A stretch of DNA of 64,000 bases from Pseudarthrobacter cellobiosi (GCF_023913755.1 NZ_JAMXBJ010000043.1:62001-126000), one strand, 5' to 3'. Positions 8,732-18,710 are shown, counted from the first letter of the stretch. Made by a program: numbers and translations. Notes: generated by a model not told the origin, from the letters alone.

Positions 8732-11647
8732 GTGGCCAAGGTCCGCGTACACGAGCTTGCTAAAGAGCTCGGTATTACTTCCAAAGATGCAGTAACCAAA
8801 CTGCAGGAACTGGGCGAATTCGTTCGCTCCGCCTCTTCAACCATTGAGGCCCCTGTGGTGCGGAAACTCCGCAACGCCTACCCCGACGCAGCTGCCAAGA
8901 CCGCAGCTCCGGCAGCCGCGCCCAAGGCGCCTGCCCCGTCGGCCGACACACGACCCGCAGCACCTGCTCCGGGCCCCGCAGCTCCCTCAGCCCCGGCGGC
9001 ACCAGCTGCTGCGGCTCCGGCTGCACCCGCTGCCGTTTCCGCAGCTCCGGCAGCACCTGCCGCAGCACCGGTTGCGTCAGCCCCGGCCGCAAGCGCACCG
9101 TCCACCGGCGCCAAGCCCGGTGCCCGTCCGGCACCGAAGGCTGAAGCCCCGGCCGCACCGACCCGCTCTGGCGGATCAACACAGGGTGGTTCGCAGGGCG
9201 GCTCTGCACCGCGTCCCGGCGGTCCCCGTCCGGGCAACAACCCGTTTGCCACGTCCCAGGGCATGCCCCGCGGCCGCGGTGGCGACGGAGAGCGTGCTCC
9301 CCGTCCGGGTAACAACCCGTTCGCTCCTTCGCAGGGCATGCCCCGCGCGGGTGGAAGCCGTCCCGACGGCGACCGTCCGGGTGGTCCGCGTCCCGCGGCC
9401 GGTGCCGGTGGTCCCCGTCCGGGTGGTCCGCGTCCCGCAGCCGGTGCCGGTGGCCCCCGTCCGGGTGGTCCGCGTCCCGCAGCAGGCGCCGGCGGTCCCC
9501 GTCCGGCAGGTGCCGGTGGAAACCGTCCTACTCCGGGCATGATGCCCAACCGCACTGAGCGTCCCGCACCCGCTGGTGCAGGCCGTCCCGGTGGCGGCGC
9601 CCGTGGTCCCGGACGTCCGGGTGGCGCTCCAGGCACCGGTGGCGCACCGGGTGCCGGTGGCGGCGCTCCGGCCGGCGGTGGCTTCGGCAAGGGTGGCCGC
9701 GGTCGCGGTGGCACCCAGGGTGCTTTCGGTAAGGGCGGCGCAGGCCGTGGCAAGCAGCGCAAGTCGAAGCGTGCCAAGCGCCAGGAACTCGAGCAGATGA
9801 GTGCTCCGTCGCTGGGTGGCGTGAGCGTACCCCGCGGCGACGGCAACACCGTAGTCCGGCTTCGCCGTGGCTCGTCCATTACGGACTTCGCCGACAAGAT
9901 CGAGGCAAACCCCGCAGCACTGGTGACGGTCCTCTTCCACCTCGGCGAAATGGCCACGGCCACGCAGTCGCTGGATGAGGAAACCTTCGCGCTGCTCGGC
10001 GAGGAGCTTGGCTACAAGCTCCAGGTTGTGTCGCCGGAGGACGAGGAGCGCGAGCTGCTCTCCGGCTTCGACATCGACTTCGAAGCAGAGCTTGAAGCTG
10101 AAGGCGACGACGACCTTGAGGCACGTCCTCCGGTTGTCACCGTCATGGGCCACGTTGACCACGGTAAAACCCGCCTGCTGGATGCCATCCGCAAGTCCGA
10201 CGTTATGGCGGGCGAGCACGGCGGCATCACGCAGCACATCGGTGCTTACCAGGTCACGCACACCCACGAAGACATCGATCGTAAGATCACCTTCATCGAT
10301 ACTCCGGGCCACGAGGCGTTCACCGCCATGCGTGCCCGTGGTGCGAAGGTCACCGACATCGCCATCCTGGTGGTCGCAGCGGACGACGGCGTGATGCCGC
10401 AGACCGTTGAGGCACTCAACCACGCGCAGGCAGCCAATGTGCCGATCGTGGTGGCTGTGAACAAGATCGACAAGGAAGGCGCCAACCCGGAGAAGGTCCG
10501 CGGCCAGCTGACCGAGTACGGCCTGGTTCCCGAAGAATACGGTGGCGACACCATGTTCGTGGAGGTCTCTGCCCGCCAGAACCTCAACATTGACGAGCTG
10601 CTCGAGGCTGTCCTGCTCACCGCGGACGCTGCCCTGGACATGCGCGCCAACCCGAACAAGGACGCCCGCGGTATCGCGATCGAAGCCAACCTGGACAAGG
10701 GCCGCGGTTCCGTGGCCACCGTCCTGGTGCAGTCCGGCACCCTGCGTGTCGGTGACACGATCGTGGCCGGTACGGCTCACGGCCGTGTCCGCGCCATGTT
10801 CGACGACGACGGCAGTGTCCTGACCGAGGCCGGCCCGTCCCGCCCCGTGCAGGTTCTGGGTCTGTCCAACGTGCCGCGCGCCGGCGACACCTTCTTTGTG
10901 ACCGCTGACGAGCGCACCGCCCGTCAGATCGCCGAGAAGCGTGAAGCAGCCGACCGCAACGCCGCCCTCGCCAAGCGCCGCAAGCGCATCAGCCTGGAAG
11001 ACTTCGACCAGGCCGTGGCCGACGGCAAGATCGACACCCTCAACCTCATCCTCAAGGGTGACGTGTCCGGTGCCGTGGAAGCCCTCGAAGACGCCCTGCT
11101 CAAGATCGACGTCGGCGAAGGCGTGCAGCTGCGCGTCATCCACCGCGGCGTTGGTGCCATCACGCAGAACGACGTCAACCTGGCAACGGTCGACAGCGCC
11201 GTTATCATCGGCTTCAACGTCAAGCCTGCCGAGCGGGTTGCCGAACTGGCAGACCGCGAAGGCGTGGACATGCGCTTCTACTCCGTCATCTACGCAGCAA
11301 TTGATGACATCGAGATGGCCCTCAAGGGCATGCTCAAGCCGGAGTACGAAGAGGTCCAGCTGGGCACCGCCGAGGTCCGCGAAGTCTTCCGCTCTTCCAA
11401 GTTCGGAAACATCGCCGGTTCCATCGTTCGCTCGGGCATCATCCGACGCAACACGAAGGCCCGCATCAGCCGCGACGGCAAGACCATCGGTGACAACCTC
11501 ACCGTTGAGACGCTCAAGCGCTTCAAGGACGACGCTACTGAGGTCCGCACGGACTTCGAGTGTGGTATCGGTCTTGGTTCGTTCAACGACATCACCGAGG
11601 GCGACATCATCGAGACCTTCGAGATGCGCGAAAAGCCGCGCGTCTAA
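8732..11647 (+). CDS. infB: Translation initiation factor IF-2
   Basis: The product has 971 residues and is the GTPase that places fMet-tRNA on the 30S subunit. The N-terminal IF2-N helix module ([19 protein letters not shown]) is followed by about 270 residues of Ala/Pro- and Gly/Pro/Arg-rich low-complexity linker. A second IF2-N module comes next ([20 protein letters not shown]). The G domain carries G1 GHVDHGKT at about residue 473, DTPGH at about 523 and NKID at about 577. Domains II-IV complete the protein. The GTG start has ACAGGAGA just upstream. The long linker is typical of actinobacterial IF-2. Confidence 0.98.
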   Translation: MAKVRVHELAKELGITSKDAVTKLQELGEFVRSASSTIEAPVVRKLRNAYPDAAAKTAAPAAAPKAPAPSADTRPAAPAPGPAAPSAPAAPAAAAPAAPAAVSAAPAAPAAAPVASAPAASAPSTGAKPGARPAPKAEAPAAPTRSGGSTQGGSQGGSAPRPGGPRPGNNPFATSQGMPRGRGGDGERAPRPGNNPFAPSQGMPRAGGSRPDGDRPGGPRPAAGAGGPRPGGPRPAAGAGGPRPGGPRPAAGAGGPRPAGAGGNRPTPGMMPNRTERPAPAGAGRPGGGARGPGRPGGAPGTGGAPGAGGGAPAGGGFGKGGRGRGGTQGAFGKGGAGRGKQRKSKRAKRQELEQMSAPSLGGVSVPRGDGNTVVRLRRGSSITDFADKIEANPAALVTVLFHLGEMATATQSLDEETFALLGEELGYKLQVVSPEDEERELLSGFDIDFEAELEAEGDDDLEARPPVVTVMGHVDHGKTRLLDAIRKSDVMAGEHGGITQHIGAYQVTHTHEDIDRKITFIDTPGHEAFTAMRARGAKVTDIAILVVAADDGVMPQTVEALNHAQAANVPIVVAVNKIDKEGANPEKVRGQLTEYGLVPEEYGGDTMFVEVSARQNLNIDELLEAVLLTADAALDMRANPNKDARGIAIEANLDKGRGSVATVLVQSGTLRVGDTIVAGTAHGRVRAMFDDDGSVLTEAGPSRPVQVLGLSNVPRAGDTFFVTADERTARQIAEKREAADRNAALAKRRKRISLEDFDQAVADGKIDTLNLILKGDVSGAVEALEDALLKIDVGEGVQLRVIHRGVGAITQNDVNLATVDSAVIIGFNVKPAERVAELADREGVDMRFYSVIYAAIDDIEMALKGMLKPEYEEVQLGTAEVREVFRSSKFGNIAGSIVRSGIIRRNTKARISRDGKTIGDNLTVETLKRFKDDATEVRTDFECGIGLGSFNDITEGDIIETFEMREKPRV
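9380..9505 (+). repeat. Three 42-bp tandem repeats inside infB
   Basis: Three near-identical 42-base units begin at 9380, 9422 and 9464. Each encodes [14 protein letters not shown] in the disordered linker of IF-2. Differences between units are mostly at third codon positions. The block may vary in copy number between strains without affecting the catalytic domains. Confidence 0.9.
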
Positions 11648-11671
11648 GGTTCGTTGCTTGACGGGTCGGGG

Positions 11672-11790
11672 GCGTCGGATTTTTCCGGCGGCCCCGCCCC
11701 TACGCTGGGCGGCATGGGATCTGCGATCCCTTGCCGCCCAGCTTCGGCAGGCCCGATGCCACTCCCTGGCCGCCGGAAAAAATCCAACGC
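11672..11790. repeat. Nested inverted repeat in infB-rbfA spacer
   Basis: The outer arms are at 11672-11693 and 11768-11790; they pair over about 21 of 23 bases with one bulged A and one mismatch. Inside them a second stem pairs 11704-11713 with 11733-11742 (ten perfect pairs). This is extended by GGGATC/GATCCC (11716-11721 with 11725-11730) around a three-base loop. The symmetry fits a small non-autonomous mobile repeat or a structured RNA between infB and rbfA. No coding sequence is visible here. Confidence 0.75.
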
Positions 11791-11892
11791 GGGTCCGTCG
11801 TAGACTCGCCTTAGGTGCGTGGCATCAAAACCCAACAGTTGTGCGGGCACCGTTCCGGCGCCGTCGTACATCCCAAATTTTTAGGAGTGGAA

Positions 11893-12402
11893 ATGGCTGA
11901 TCCCGCACGGGCTGCCAAGTTGGCGCAGCGGATTAAGGTTGTTGTTGCCGAGGCTTTGGGCCGGAAGGTTAAGGATCCTCGGCTGGAGGGCATTACTGTT
12001 ACCGATGCCCGGGTGACCAATGATCTGCAGCATGCCACGATCTACTACACCGTTTTCGGCGACCAGGCTGTGCAGGCTGATGCTGCCAAGGGCCTGGAGA
12101 AGGCCAAGGGTGTGCTCCGCCAGGAGGTGGGGCGCAACGTGACTGTCCGCCTGACGCCGACGCTGGAATTTGTGGCGGACCAGATCCCCGTCGTTGCCTC
12201 GAACCTGGAGGACCTGCTCCGGGCCGCCAAGAAGCGCGACGCCGAGGTGGCTGCGCTGGCAGAGAACGCCAAGCACGCCGGCGACGCCGATCCGTACAAG
12301 AGCGACATTCCCGCCGATGTGGAGATCGACGAGGACGACTTCGACGAAGAGGATATTGACCTCACCGACGACGAAGACCTCGACGAAGACGCCAACAAGT
12401 AA
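11893..12402 (+). CDS. rbfA: Ribosome-binding factor A
   Basis: This is a 169-residue KH-type protein that acts late in 30S maturation on 16S rRNA. The conserved core runs from RAAKLAQRIKVVVAEAL through VKDPRLEGITVTDARVTND to RLTPTLEFVADQ. It is followed by an acidic tail of Asp/Glu (residues ~135-169) seen in Micrococcaceae. The ATG at 11893 is preceded by TTAGGAGTGG. An open extension upstream to 11815 has no family similarity. The gene ends before a strong palindromic terminator. Confidence 0.95.
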   Translation: MADPARAAKLAQRIKVVVAEALGRKVKDPRLEGITVTDARVTNDLQHATIYYTVFGDQAVQADAAKGLEKAKGVLRQEVGRNVTVRLTPTLEFVADQIPVVASNLEDLLRAAKKRDAEVAALAENAKHAGDADPYKSDIPADVEIDEDDFDEEDIDLTDDEDLDEDANK

Positions 12403-12429
12403 CCGTCTGACCACCACATGTGGCTCACA

Positions 12430-12465
12430 GGAAGGCCCGGACTGCAGCTGCAGTCCGGGCCTTCC
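12430..12465. terminator. Bidirectional terminator, rbfA / ScyD-like gene
   Basis: This is a perfect 36-base palindrome (18-base arms), rich in GC and followed by TTCGT on the plus strand. It lies between the convergent rbfA and ScyD-like genes, so it can serve both. Confidence 0.8.
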
Positions 12466-12513
12466 TTCGTCTGCCGGGTTTTGTTTCCCCGCAGGTCTTA
12501 TTTGATAGCGGCC

Positions 12514-13659
12514 TTATCTGATGTCAGCCTTGATGACCTTGCCCGCTGATGCGGGGGGAGGCGGGGCCGTGAAGTCAGGCAGGGCATCCACCGTGGCATA
12601 GAGGGTCCGGCCGTGGATTTCAACAGCCGCCGGCGTTGTGGCCGCCAGGAACTGTGACCTCTCACCGCTCCAGCAGCTGATCTTGAGGATCTCGTTACCG
12701 AACATCGACGCCACGTAGACGTCTCCCGTGTTGGAAACGGCCAATCCGGTGGGGCTGAGGATGTCCTCGACCCAGAGGTGGGTAGCTCCGGTCCAGGGAT
12801 TGACACGGAAGATGGCTCCGCGTGCGCCCAGCGACTCATCTTCCGGACCGCCCGGAAGCGATGATACGTACAGCCAGCCGTCGGGGCCGAGCTCCACGTC
12901 CGTCGGCACGGGCTCAAAGGCGTATTCGTGTCCCACCACGCACTCAGGCACCGTAAAGGAGTTACCCATCATGTCGATGGGGATCTCCAGCCCGGCTGGT
13001 ACTACGGCTGGCCGGGGTGGCAACACAGCGAGTGTGGAGACAGCACCCGTGGCAGCGTTGACCTTGAGGATCGCATTCATCCCGGCATCCGCCACGAAAA
13101 CCGTGTTGCCCTGCACCGCGGCGGCATAGGGATGGGAATCCACGATGCCGGTGTATCGGGTCGGTGGGAATTCAGGGAAGCCAGCAAGGCATTCGTCGGA
13201 GACCTCCGGACCAAAGCCATAGTGCTGCTTGCCGTCCGGGTTGTTGTCCCGCTCAAACGATGCCAGTTCGGCGATCGTCCGGACCTCGCCCCGAACGTTG
13301 ATGGCCTTCAGATAGCCCTCCAGCGCCGCCGGATCGCCGCCGGCACCAGTACTTTCGAGGAAGAAGGTGGTTGTGCCGCGGGTCTCTACACCGGCAACAT
13401 CCCAGCCTGGTCGCTCGTACACGTCTGTGATGGAGCCATCGCGGTCCACTCTGCTGAGCTTGCCGACGGGAGGCTCACCGAAGACGGTATGGGTAACCAG
13501 TACGGACTTGTTTGTGCCGACAGCGAGACTCAGCGGCAGCCCCAGTCCGTCAGCCAAGGGATCGTCAAGCGGGGACGAAGAACCGCCTGCCGACGCGGGT
13601 GTAATGGGAATAGCCAGCATCGCTGCGAGGCAGGCGATGATGGGTATCTTTTTGTTCAT
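12514..13659 (-). CDS. ScyD/ScyE family secreted beta-propeller protein
   Basis: The product has 381 residues with a Sec-type signal peptide (MNKKIPIIACLAAMLAIPIT, cleavage expected after ASA near residue 25). The mature part is made of beta-propeller repeats with NHL-like strands, such as GVETRGTTTFFLES, TVFVADAGMNAILKVNAATG, DVELGPDGWLYVSSLPGG and NTGDVYVASMFGNEILKI. This matches the ScyD/ScyE family, named after cyanobacterial scytonemin genes but common in actinobacteria with no known role. The start at 13659 is chosen for its signal peptide and the upstream GGAG; the longer frame to 13713 lacks such support. It is an isolated gene inserted among translation genes. Confidence 0.82.
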   Translation of the reverse strand: MNKKIPIIACLAAMLAIPITPASAGGSSSPLDDPLADGLGLPLSLAVGTNKSVLVTHTVFGEPPVGKLSRVDRDGSITDVYERPGWDVAGVETRGTTTFFLESTGAGGDPAALEGYLKAINVRGEVRTIAELASFERDNNPDGKQHYGFGPEVSDECLAGFPEFPPTRYTGIVDSHPYAAAVQGNTVFVADAGMNAILKVNAATGAVSTLAVLPPRPAVVPAGLEIPIDMMGNSFTVPECVVGHEYAFEPVPTDVELGPDGWLYVSSLPGGPEDESLGARGAIFRVNPWTGATHLWVEDILSPTGLAVSNTGDVYVASMFGNEILKISCWSGERSQFLAATTPAAVEIHGRTLYATVDALPDFTAPPPPASAGKVIKADIR

Positions 13660-13844
13660 GTCAGTCTCCGGGATTGAAGTGCACCCCATGGCGGGGCCGG
13701 GCAATGAGACCATGGTCAGCGCTGTGCTGAATGAACCCCCGGCGCTAGGTTAGTCCCGCGAAAGGGACGACGTCGACGTTATTTCCCCCTAATGTGCCCC
13801 CTGTCTGACGCCGCAATCAACGCCGCCGTGGCTAGGATCGATCT

Positions 13845-14330
13845 ATGACCCACGCGAGTGACCCACACGATGCCACGCCCTTCCTGGAGCAGGCCGTTGA
13901 TCTGGCCGTCCGCAACGTCGCCGACGGTGGCGGCCCGTTTGGTGCGCTGGTGGTGACCCGAGACGGGCAGGTTTATGAAGGCACTAACCGCGTTACCCGC
14001 GACAACGACCCCACAGCCCATGCAGAAGTGGTTGCCATCCGTTCGGCGGCAGCATCAGGCGCCACGTTCGACTTGAGCGGGGCAGTGCTGTATGCCAGCT
14101 GCGAGCCGTGCCCGCTCTGCCTTGCCGCCGCGCTCTGGGCCCGAGTTGACCGGGTCTATTTTGCGGCCGACCGCCACGGTGCAGCCGCGGCCGGCTTTGA
14201 CGACGCCGTTTTTTATGACTACTTCAACGGAACCCGTCCGGAACTGCTGCCGGTCGCCCAAGCGGCCATTCCGACGTCGGACGCTCCGTTTGACGCGTGG
14301 CGCCGCAACGCGGAACGTACGGAATACTGA
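13845..14330 (+). CDS. Nucleoside/guanine deaminase (CDA superfamily)
   Basis: This is a 161-residue zinc-dependent deaminase. The zinc site is HAE (residues 59-61) plus PCPLC (residues 88-92), the standard CDA-fold H-x-E / P-C-x-x-C pattern. The proximal Glu is the proton shuttle. Length and the C-terminal swap region (FYDYFNGTRPELLPV) resemble Bacillus-type guanine deaminase, which converts guanine to xanthine and ammonia. tRNA adenosine deaminase is the main alternative but less likely from the C-terminal part. It is convergent with the aminotransferase gene. Confidence 0.85.
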   Translation: MTHASDPHDATPFLEQAVDLAVRNVADGGGPFGALVVTRDGQVYEGTNRVTRDNDPTAHAEVVAIRSAAASGATFDLSGAVLYASCEPCPLCLAAALWARVDRVYFAADRHGAAAAGFDDAVFYDYFNGTRPELLPVAQAAIPTSDAPFDAWRRNAERTEY

Positions 14331-14342
14331 CCAGGTGCCGGG

Positions 14343-15518
14343 TCAGGAATCTTTGCGTTTAGGCAGCCTGCCGACGCCCTCCACCAAATCGTCGCGGGTA
14401 CCGCACAGTGCGATCCGCACCCAGCCTTCGCCAATCGAGCCAAAGGCGGTCCCTGGCGCGAGCGCGACGCTGGAATCGGCGAGGAACCGGCGGGTCCAGT
14501 TACGGACGTCCCCGTCGCTGACATGGGAGACGTCGGCCCAAAGGTAGAAGGCTCCCTGCGCACTCAAGTACGGGATGCCCTTGGCTTCGAGCACGGCCGA
14601 GGCCGCATCGCGGTTCGCCCGGTAATGGGCATGGGCGTCCCGTACATACTCCTGCGGCCCGGTCAGAGCCGCGAGCGCGGCATACTGCGAGGGGGAGGCT
14701 ACGCAGGAGACAATCGCTTCCATCACGTTGTTCATCTTCTGCTCCAGCCCCGGCGGACAGACCAGGGCGCCGATCCTCAGGCCGGTGAGGCCATACGTCT
14801 TCGAGAGAGTCAGCGACGTGAACACGCGCGCCTCGCCGGGCACGTCGCTGTCGAACCGGGCCGGGCTGACGTGGGGGACGTCGTATGTGAAGGCTTCGTA
14901 GCATTCGTCGGAAATGATCCAGAGATCGCGCTTGCGGGCCAGGTCCACAAGTTGCCGGGTCAGGTCCTCGTCGAGGACGGCGCCCAGCGGGTTGGACGGG
15001 GAGTTCAGGATGAGCACCCGGGTCCGGTCAGTGATGAGGGCCTCGATGTCCTGGATCCGCGGCTGGAAGTCATGCTCGGGATACAGCGGGTAGCCCACCG
15101 GCACGGCATTCAGGAGCCGGCTGGTCATGGCGAATGTGGGGTAGCCGGGGTTGGGGATCAGGATCTCGTCACCGGGGGAGAGCAGGAGGCTCATGGCGAA
15201 GTGCAGGCCCTGCTGCGCGCCGTCCACCACGTAGACGCGCTCGGCACCGAGGCCGTTGTTGAGTCCGGCGCGTTCACGGAACCTGGCGGCGAACGCTTCA
15301 CGTAGGGCCGGGAGGCCGGCGTTGGGCGTGTAATTCGTCTCGTCCCGGTCAAGGCACGCCATGCCGGCTTCCAGGATGTGGCGGGGGAGCGCGAAGCCCG
15401 GCTCGCCGATGCTCAGGACGATGGCCCCGGGGGCATGCCAGGCGGCCTCGGTGATTTCGCGGATCTGGTTGACGGGGACGTCGCGCGCGTGCGCCGCAAG
15501 CTCAGGCATGGATGCCAT
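14343..15518 (-). CDS. Class I/II PLP-dependent aminotransferase
   Basis: The product has 391 residues and fold type I. The substrate-binding N-part is IVLSIGEPGFALPRHIL. The PLP ring region is NSPSNPLGAVLDEDL and the Asp/Tyr pair is WIISDECYEAFTY. The Schiff-base lysine lies in LTLSKTYGLTGLRIGALV, and a C-terminal Arg in EGWVRIALCG contacts the substrate carboxylate. It resembles aspartate or aromatic aminotransferases, but the substrate cannot be fixed. ATG at 15518 or 15509 are both plausible; the frame upstream to 15569 runs through a tandem repeat. Confidence 0.87.
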   Translation of the reverse strand: MASMPELAAHARDVPVNQIREITEAAWHAPGAIVLSIGEPGFALPRHILEAGMACLDRDETNYTPNAGLPALREAFAARFRERAGLNNGLGAERVYVVDGAQQGLHFAMSLLLSPGDEILIPNPGYPTFAMTSRLLNAVPVGYPLYPEHDFQPRIQDIEALITDRTRVLILNSPSNPLGAVLDEDLTRQLVDLARKRDLWIISDECYEAFTYDVPHVSPARFDSDVPGEARVFTSLTLSKTYGLTGLRIGALVCPPGLEQKMNNVMEAIVSCVASPSQYAALAALTGPQEYVRDAHAHYRANRDAASAVLEAKGIPYLSAQGAFYLWADVSHVSDGDVRNWTRRFLADSSVALAPGTAFGSIGEGWVRIALCGTRDDLVEGVGRLPKRKDS

Positions 15519-15543
15519 CCTAGCCGCCACCGGAATCCAGCCC

Positions 15544-15585
15544 CGGAGCGGCCACACCGGAGCGGCCACACCGGAGCGGCCGCAC
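15544..15585. repeat. Three 14-bp tandem repeats upstream of aminotransferase
   Basis: Three copies of the 14-base unit CGGAGCGGCCACAC start at 15544, 15558 and 15572, the third with one change. They lie in the spacer between the divergent aminotransferase and truB genes, just upstream of both starts, and could affect promoter spacing. Confidence 0.85.
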
Positions 15586-15651
15586 CGGGGCGGGGGCTAG
15601 GGACAGGGCTTGTGGGCAAGGGCCGCGGCCAGCGCCGATATACTGGGAAGC

Positions 15652-16635
15652 GTGCTTTCTGGACTGGTGATAGTGGACAAACCGCAGGGATGGACCAGCC
15701 ATGATGTGGTTGGTCGGATGCGGCGTCTCGCCGGGACCCGGAAAGTGGGGCACGCCGGCACCCTCGATCCCATGGCTACCGGCGTCCTGGTGGTCGGCAT
15801 CAACAAGGCCACCCGGCTCCTGACCTACATCGTGGGCACGTCCAAGACGTACACGGCAACCATCCGGCTGGGCCAGTCCACCATCACGGACGACGCCGAA
15901 GGTGACGTGATTGCCGCCGCCAGTGCCGCCGCCGTCGCCGACGAAGCAATTCACGACGGCGTCGCCGCCCTCACCGGTGAAATCCAGCAGGTGCCAAGCA
16001 GCGTCAGCGCCATTAAGGTCAACGGCGAGCGCGCCTACGCCCGGGTCCGCTCCGGTGAAGAGGTTAAGCTCGCGGCGCGCCCGGTCACCATCCACCGTTT
16101 CGAAGTTCACGCCATCAACCGGGAAACCGGCGGCGACGTTGTGGACATTGATGTCACCGTTGAGTGCTCCTCGGGTACATACATCCGGGCCCTCGCCCGC
16201 GACCTCGGCGACGGGCTGGGAGTGGGCGGCCACCTGACCGCACTCCGCCGGACCCACGTTGGCCCGTACTCGCTGGATCAGGCTCGGACGCTGGAACAGC
16301 TGGCCGAGGAGCTGAACGTCCTGGAAATGTCCCAGGCTGCCCGGGCGCTGATGCCCAACCGCGAACTCACGGCGGAGGAGACCACCGAGATTTCCTTCGG
16401 ACGCCGGATCGCAGCGGGAGCGGAAGCAGGCGATCCCGCGGCTGCCACCACGGAACACCCTGCGGCAGCGTTCGCGCCCAACGGCAGCCTCGTGGCGCTC
16501 CTGGCGGACTCCGGAAACTTTGCCAAGCCGGTCCTGGTATTCGCGCCGGGCAACGGTGCGTCCGAAAAAACTGCGCCCCAGAATGCTGCGCCCGAGAATG
16601 TTGTGCCCGAAGATGCTGCGGGCGGGGACGCCTAG
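15652..16635 (+). CDS. truB: tRNA pseudouridine(55) synthase TruB
   Basis: The product has 327 residues and makes pseudouridine at position 55 in the T-loop of tRNAs. The N-part (SGLVIVDKPQGWTSHDVV) leads into the catalytic loop HAGTLDPMATGVL with nucleophile Asp39. Conserved EIQQVPSSVSAIKVNGERAY and YIRALARDLG follow. After the catalytic domain there is a PUA-like region and an Ala/Pro/Glu-rich tail with short repeats of APEN/VPEDA type. The GTG at 15652 begins the conserved SGLVIVDK segment; upstream sequence is unrelated. Confidence 0.95.
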   Translation: MLSGLVIVDKPQGWTSHDVVGRMRRLAGTRKVGHAGTLDPMATGVLVVGINKATRLLTYIVGTSKTYTATIRLGQSTITDDAEGDVIAAASAAAVADEAIHDGVAALTGEIQQVPSSVSAIKVNGERAYARVRSGEEVKLAARPVTIHRFEVHAINRETGGDVVDIDVTVECSSGTYIRALARDLGDGLGVGGHLTALRRTHVGPYSLDQARTLEQLAEELNVLEMSQAARALMPNRELTAEETTEISFGRRIAAGAEAGDPAAATTEHPAAAFAPNGSLVALLADSGNFAKPVLVFAPGNGASEKTAPQNAAPENVVPEDAAGGDA

Positions 16636-16637
16636 GC

Positions 16638-16991
16638 ATGGACGCCTATTTCTACATCATCCTGGTGGTCGGCCTGCTCTCCAGCGGAATCTGCCTCGGT
16701 GCCGGCATCCTGAAAAAAGCCCCCAACGATCTCACCATCCTGTCCGTTGCCGCCGTCGAGCTGGCACTGCTGGTTTACCTGGTGGGTTCGATCGTGCGGG
16801 TGATCGCGGGCGAACCGATTGCCGGGGAAGCCTGGGAATTCTGGGGATACCTGGCCACGGCGATGCTCCTGCCGCCGGCAGCCGTGTACTGGTCCATCCT
16901 GGAACGGACACGCTGGAGCAACTTTGTCCTCGCCGCCGTCGGGGTCACGGCCTTGGTGATGGCCGCCCGCATGAACCAGATCTGGTACTGA
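16638..16991 (+). CDS. Small four-helix membrane protein, function unknown
   Basis: The product has 117 residues with about four hydrophobic segments (YFYIILVVGLLSSGICLGAG, ILSVAAVELALLVYLVGSIV, GYLATAMLLPPAAVYWSI, FVLAAVGVTALVMAARM). No catalytic motif is visible. It starts two bases after the truB stop and ends one base before the next membrane protein, so it is probably in the truB operon. It appears to be a conserved small membrane protein of Micrococcaceae; no function is proposed. Confidence 0.75.
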   Translation: MDAYFYIILVVGLLSSGICLGAGILKKAPNDLTILSVAAVELALLVYLVGSIVRVIAGEPIAGEAWEFWGYLATAMLLPPAAVYWSILERTRWSNFVLAAVGVTALVMAARMNQIWY

Positions 16992-16992
16992 A

Positions 16993-17463
16993 ATGGAAGA
17001 AGTACGCAACGTGAAAGCACCTCGTTCCGAAGCAGCCCGTGCCAAGGCCGATGCCAAGGCCGGCGTCAAGGACACTCGGAACACCGGCCCCGGACGCCTG
17101 CTCATTGCCGTCTATGCAGTGTTTGCCATTTCGGCCACCGCACGCGCCGGTTACCAGATCCTGACCAAGTTCTCCGAAGCCCCGCTCGCCTACCTGCTTT
17201 CCGCGTTCGCGGCGCTGGTCTACGTGGTGGCAACGGTGTCCCTGGCCAAGCCCGGCCGCACCTGGTTCAAGATCTCGCTGGCCGCTGTCCTGGTGGAGCT
17301 TGTCGGAGTGCTGGTGGTGGGGGCGTTGAGCGTGTTTGATTCTGTGGCGTTCCCGCATGAGACCGTCTGGTCCCTTTTTGGCCGGGGGTATGCGTTCATT
17401 CCGCTGCTGCTGCCTGTTCTGGGTCTGGTGTGGCTGTACCGGCGGCGGCCGAACCAGCAGTAA
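16993..17463 (+). CDS. Membrane protein of unknown function, truB-ribF interval
   Basis: The product has 156 residues. The N-terminal 30 residues are basic and Ala-rich (KAPRSEAARAKADAKAG). Four membrane helices follow, beginning LLIAVYAVFAISATARAGYQ and ending FIPLLLPVLGLVWLYRRR. No enzyme motif is seen. It is separated by one base from the preceding membrane protein, so the pair may form a complex. Both may simply be co-transcribed with truB. Confidence 0.75.
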   Translation: MEEVRNVKAPRSEAARAKADAKAGVKDTRNTGPGRLLIAVYAVFAISATARAGYQILTKFSEAPLAYLLSAFAALVYVVATVSLAKPGRTWFKISLAAVLVELVGVLVVGALSVFDSVAFPHETVWSLFGRGYAFIPLLLPVLGLVWLYRRRPNQQ

Positions 17464-17686
17464 GCCTCATCAGCGACCGGCCGGGGCCGAGGCTTAGCCT
17501 CACTTCTTCGGCGGACCGGCGAGTACCGGCAAGCGGGTACCAGGAAGGCTCCCGGACATGTCCGCGCGTGCCATCCAGTTGGCCCGGCGCCGTCCGGCAG
17601 CAGTACTGAATGCGGGTAATCTTAGAGAGTTCCGGCGCCGGTGCGTTCGGAGAGATGTCAGTTTTAGGCAGTAAAAGGCGAGGGTG

Positions 17687-18670
17687 ATGGTCTACATCTG
17701 GAACGATCCGTCCGAGGTCCCGGCGGACTTTGGTCCGTCCGTTGTCACTTTTGGCAACTTCGACGGCGTCCATCGCGGGCACCAGCAAGTGCTTTCCGAG
17801 CTCATCCGCTCGGCCCGCCTCAACAAGACCAAGGCCGTTGCCGTCACCTTTGACCCGCACCCGGCCCTGATCCACCGCCCGGAGTCCGCGCCCGAAATGA
17901 TCATGGGCCTGCAGGACAAACTGGTGGCATTAGGGGAGCTGGGCCTGGATGCCATTTTGGTGATGAAGTACTCGCTGAACCTGGCCAGCCTCACCCCTGA
18001 GGAATTTGTGGGCCAGGTCCTGGTGGACAGCCTGCACGCCAGCCACGTGGTGATTGGTCACGATTCCCGATTCGGCCGCGGCAACTCCGGTGACCTTGAC
18101 ACCATGAAGCAGCTCGGCGAAAAGTTCAACTTCGACGTCCAGGTCATCAGCGAGTTCGGTTCGGAAGGCTACCCGTTGCATAACGACGGCGGCACGGACC
18201 GCCGCTGTTCCTCCACCTGGGTGCGTGAAGCATTGCAGGAGGGCGACGTCGCCACCGCCGCCGCGGTGCTGGGACGACCACACCGTATGCGCGGCGAGGT
18301 TGTACACGGTGCTGCCCGCGGCCGCGTACTCGGGTTCCCCACCGCTAACCTTGCCCACGAGGCCACCGGGTTCATCCCCGCGGACGGCATCTACGCCGGC
18401 TGGCTGGTGGACCAGGCCGGCACACGCTGGCCGGCCGCCATCTCGGTGGGGTCCAATCCCACGTTCGACGGCGTCAGCCGCCAGGTCGAAGCCCATGTGA
18501 TCGACCGTCCGCATGAGGCCGTGGAGGATTTCGATCTGTACGGCCAGACAGTAGTGGTCGAATTCGTGGCTCGGCTCCGCGGCATGGTGGCATACCGTGG
18601 GCCGGAGGCGCTTGTTGACCAGATGCGCCTGGACGTTATTCAGGCCCACGATCTCCTGGTGCGGCGCTGA
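17687..18670 (+). CDS. ribF: Bifunctional riboflavin kinase / FAD synthetase
   Basis: This 327-residue enzyme phosphorylates riboflavin to FMN and adenylates FMN to FAD. The N-terminal nucleotidyltransferase domain has TFGNFDGVHRGHQQVL near residue 20 and SSTWVREAL near residue 175. The C-terminal flavokinase domain has GRVLGFPTANL near residue 210 and SVGSNPTFDG. An ATG at 17687 is chosen; a GTG one codon upstream is equally open. The 220-base spacer before it probably holds its own promoter. Confidence 0.95.
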   Translation: MVYIWNDPSEVPADFGPSVVTFGNFDGVHRGHQQVLSELIRSARLNKTKAVAVTFDPHPALIHRPESAPEMIMGLQDKLVALGELGLDAILVMKYSLNLASLTPEEFVGQVLVDSLHASHVVIGHDSRFGRGNSGDLDTMKQLGEKFNFDVQVISEFGSEGYPLHNDGGTDRRCSSTWVREALQEGDVATAAAVLGRPHRMRGEVVHGAARGRVLGFPTANLAHEATGFIPADGIYAGWLVDQAGTRWPAAISVGSNPTFDGVSRQVEAHVIDRPHEAVEDFDLYGQTVVVEFVARLRGMVAYRGPEALVDQMRLDVIQAHDLLVRR

Positions 18671-18710
18671 CCGGGTCCCGCCCGCAACGAACACCCAGAG
18701 AGGCAGCACA

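Noticed and set aside
9380..9505. Regular repeats resembling a CRISPR array
   Set aside because: They are in-frame coding repeats in IF-2 with no unique spacers.
9176..11143. A 655-codon open frame antisense to infB
   Set aside because: It lies wholly opposite a certain gene, has low-complexity His/Thr/Gly composition and arises from high-GC third-position bias.
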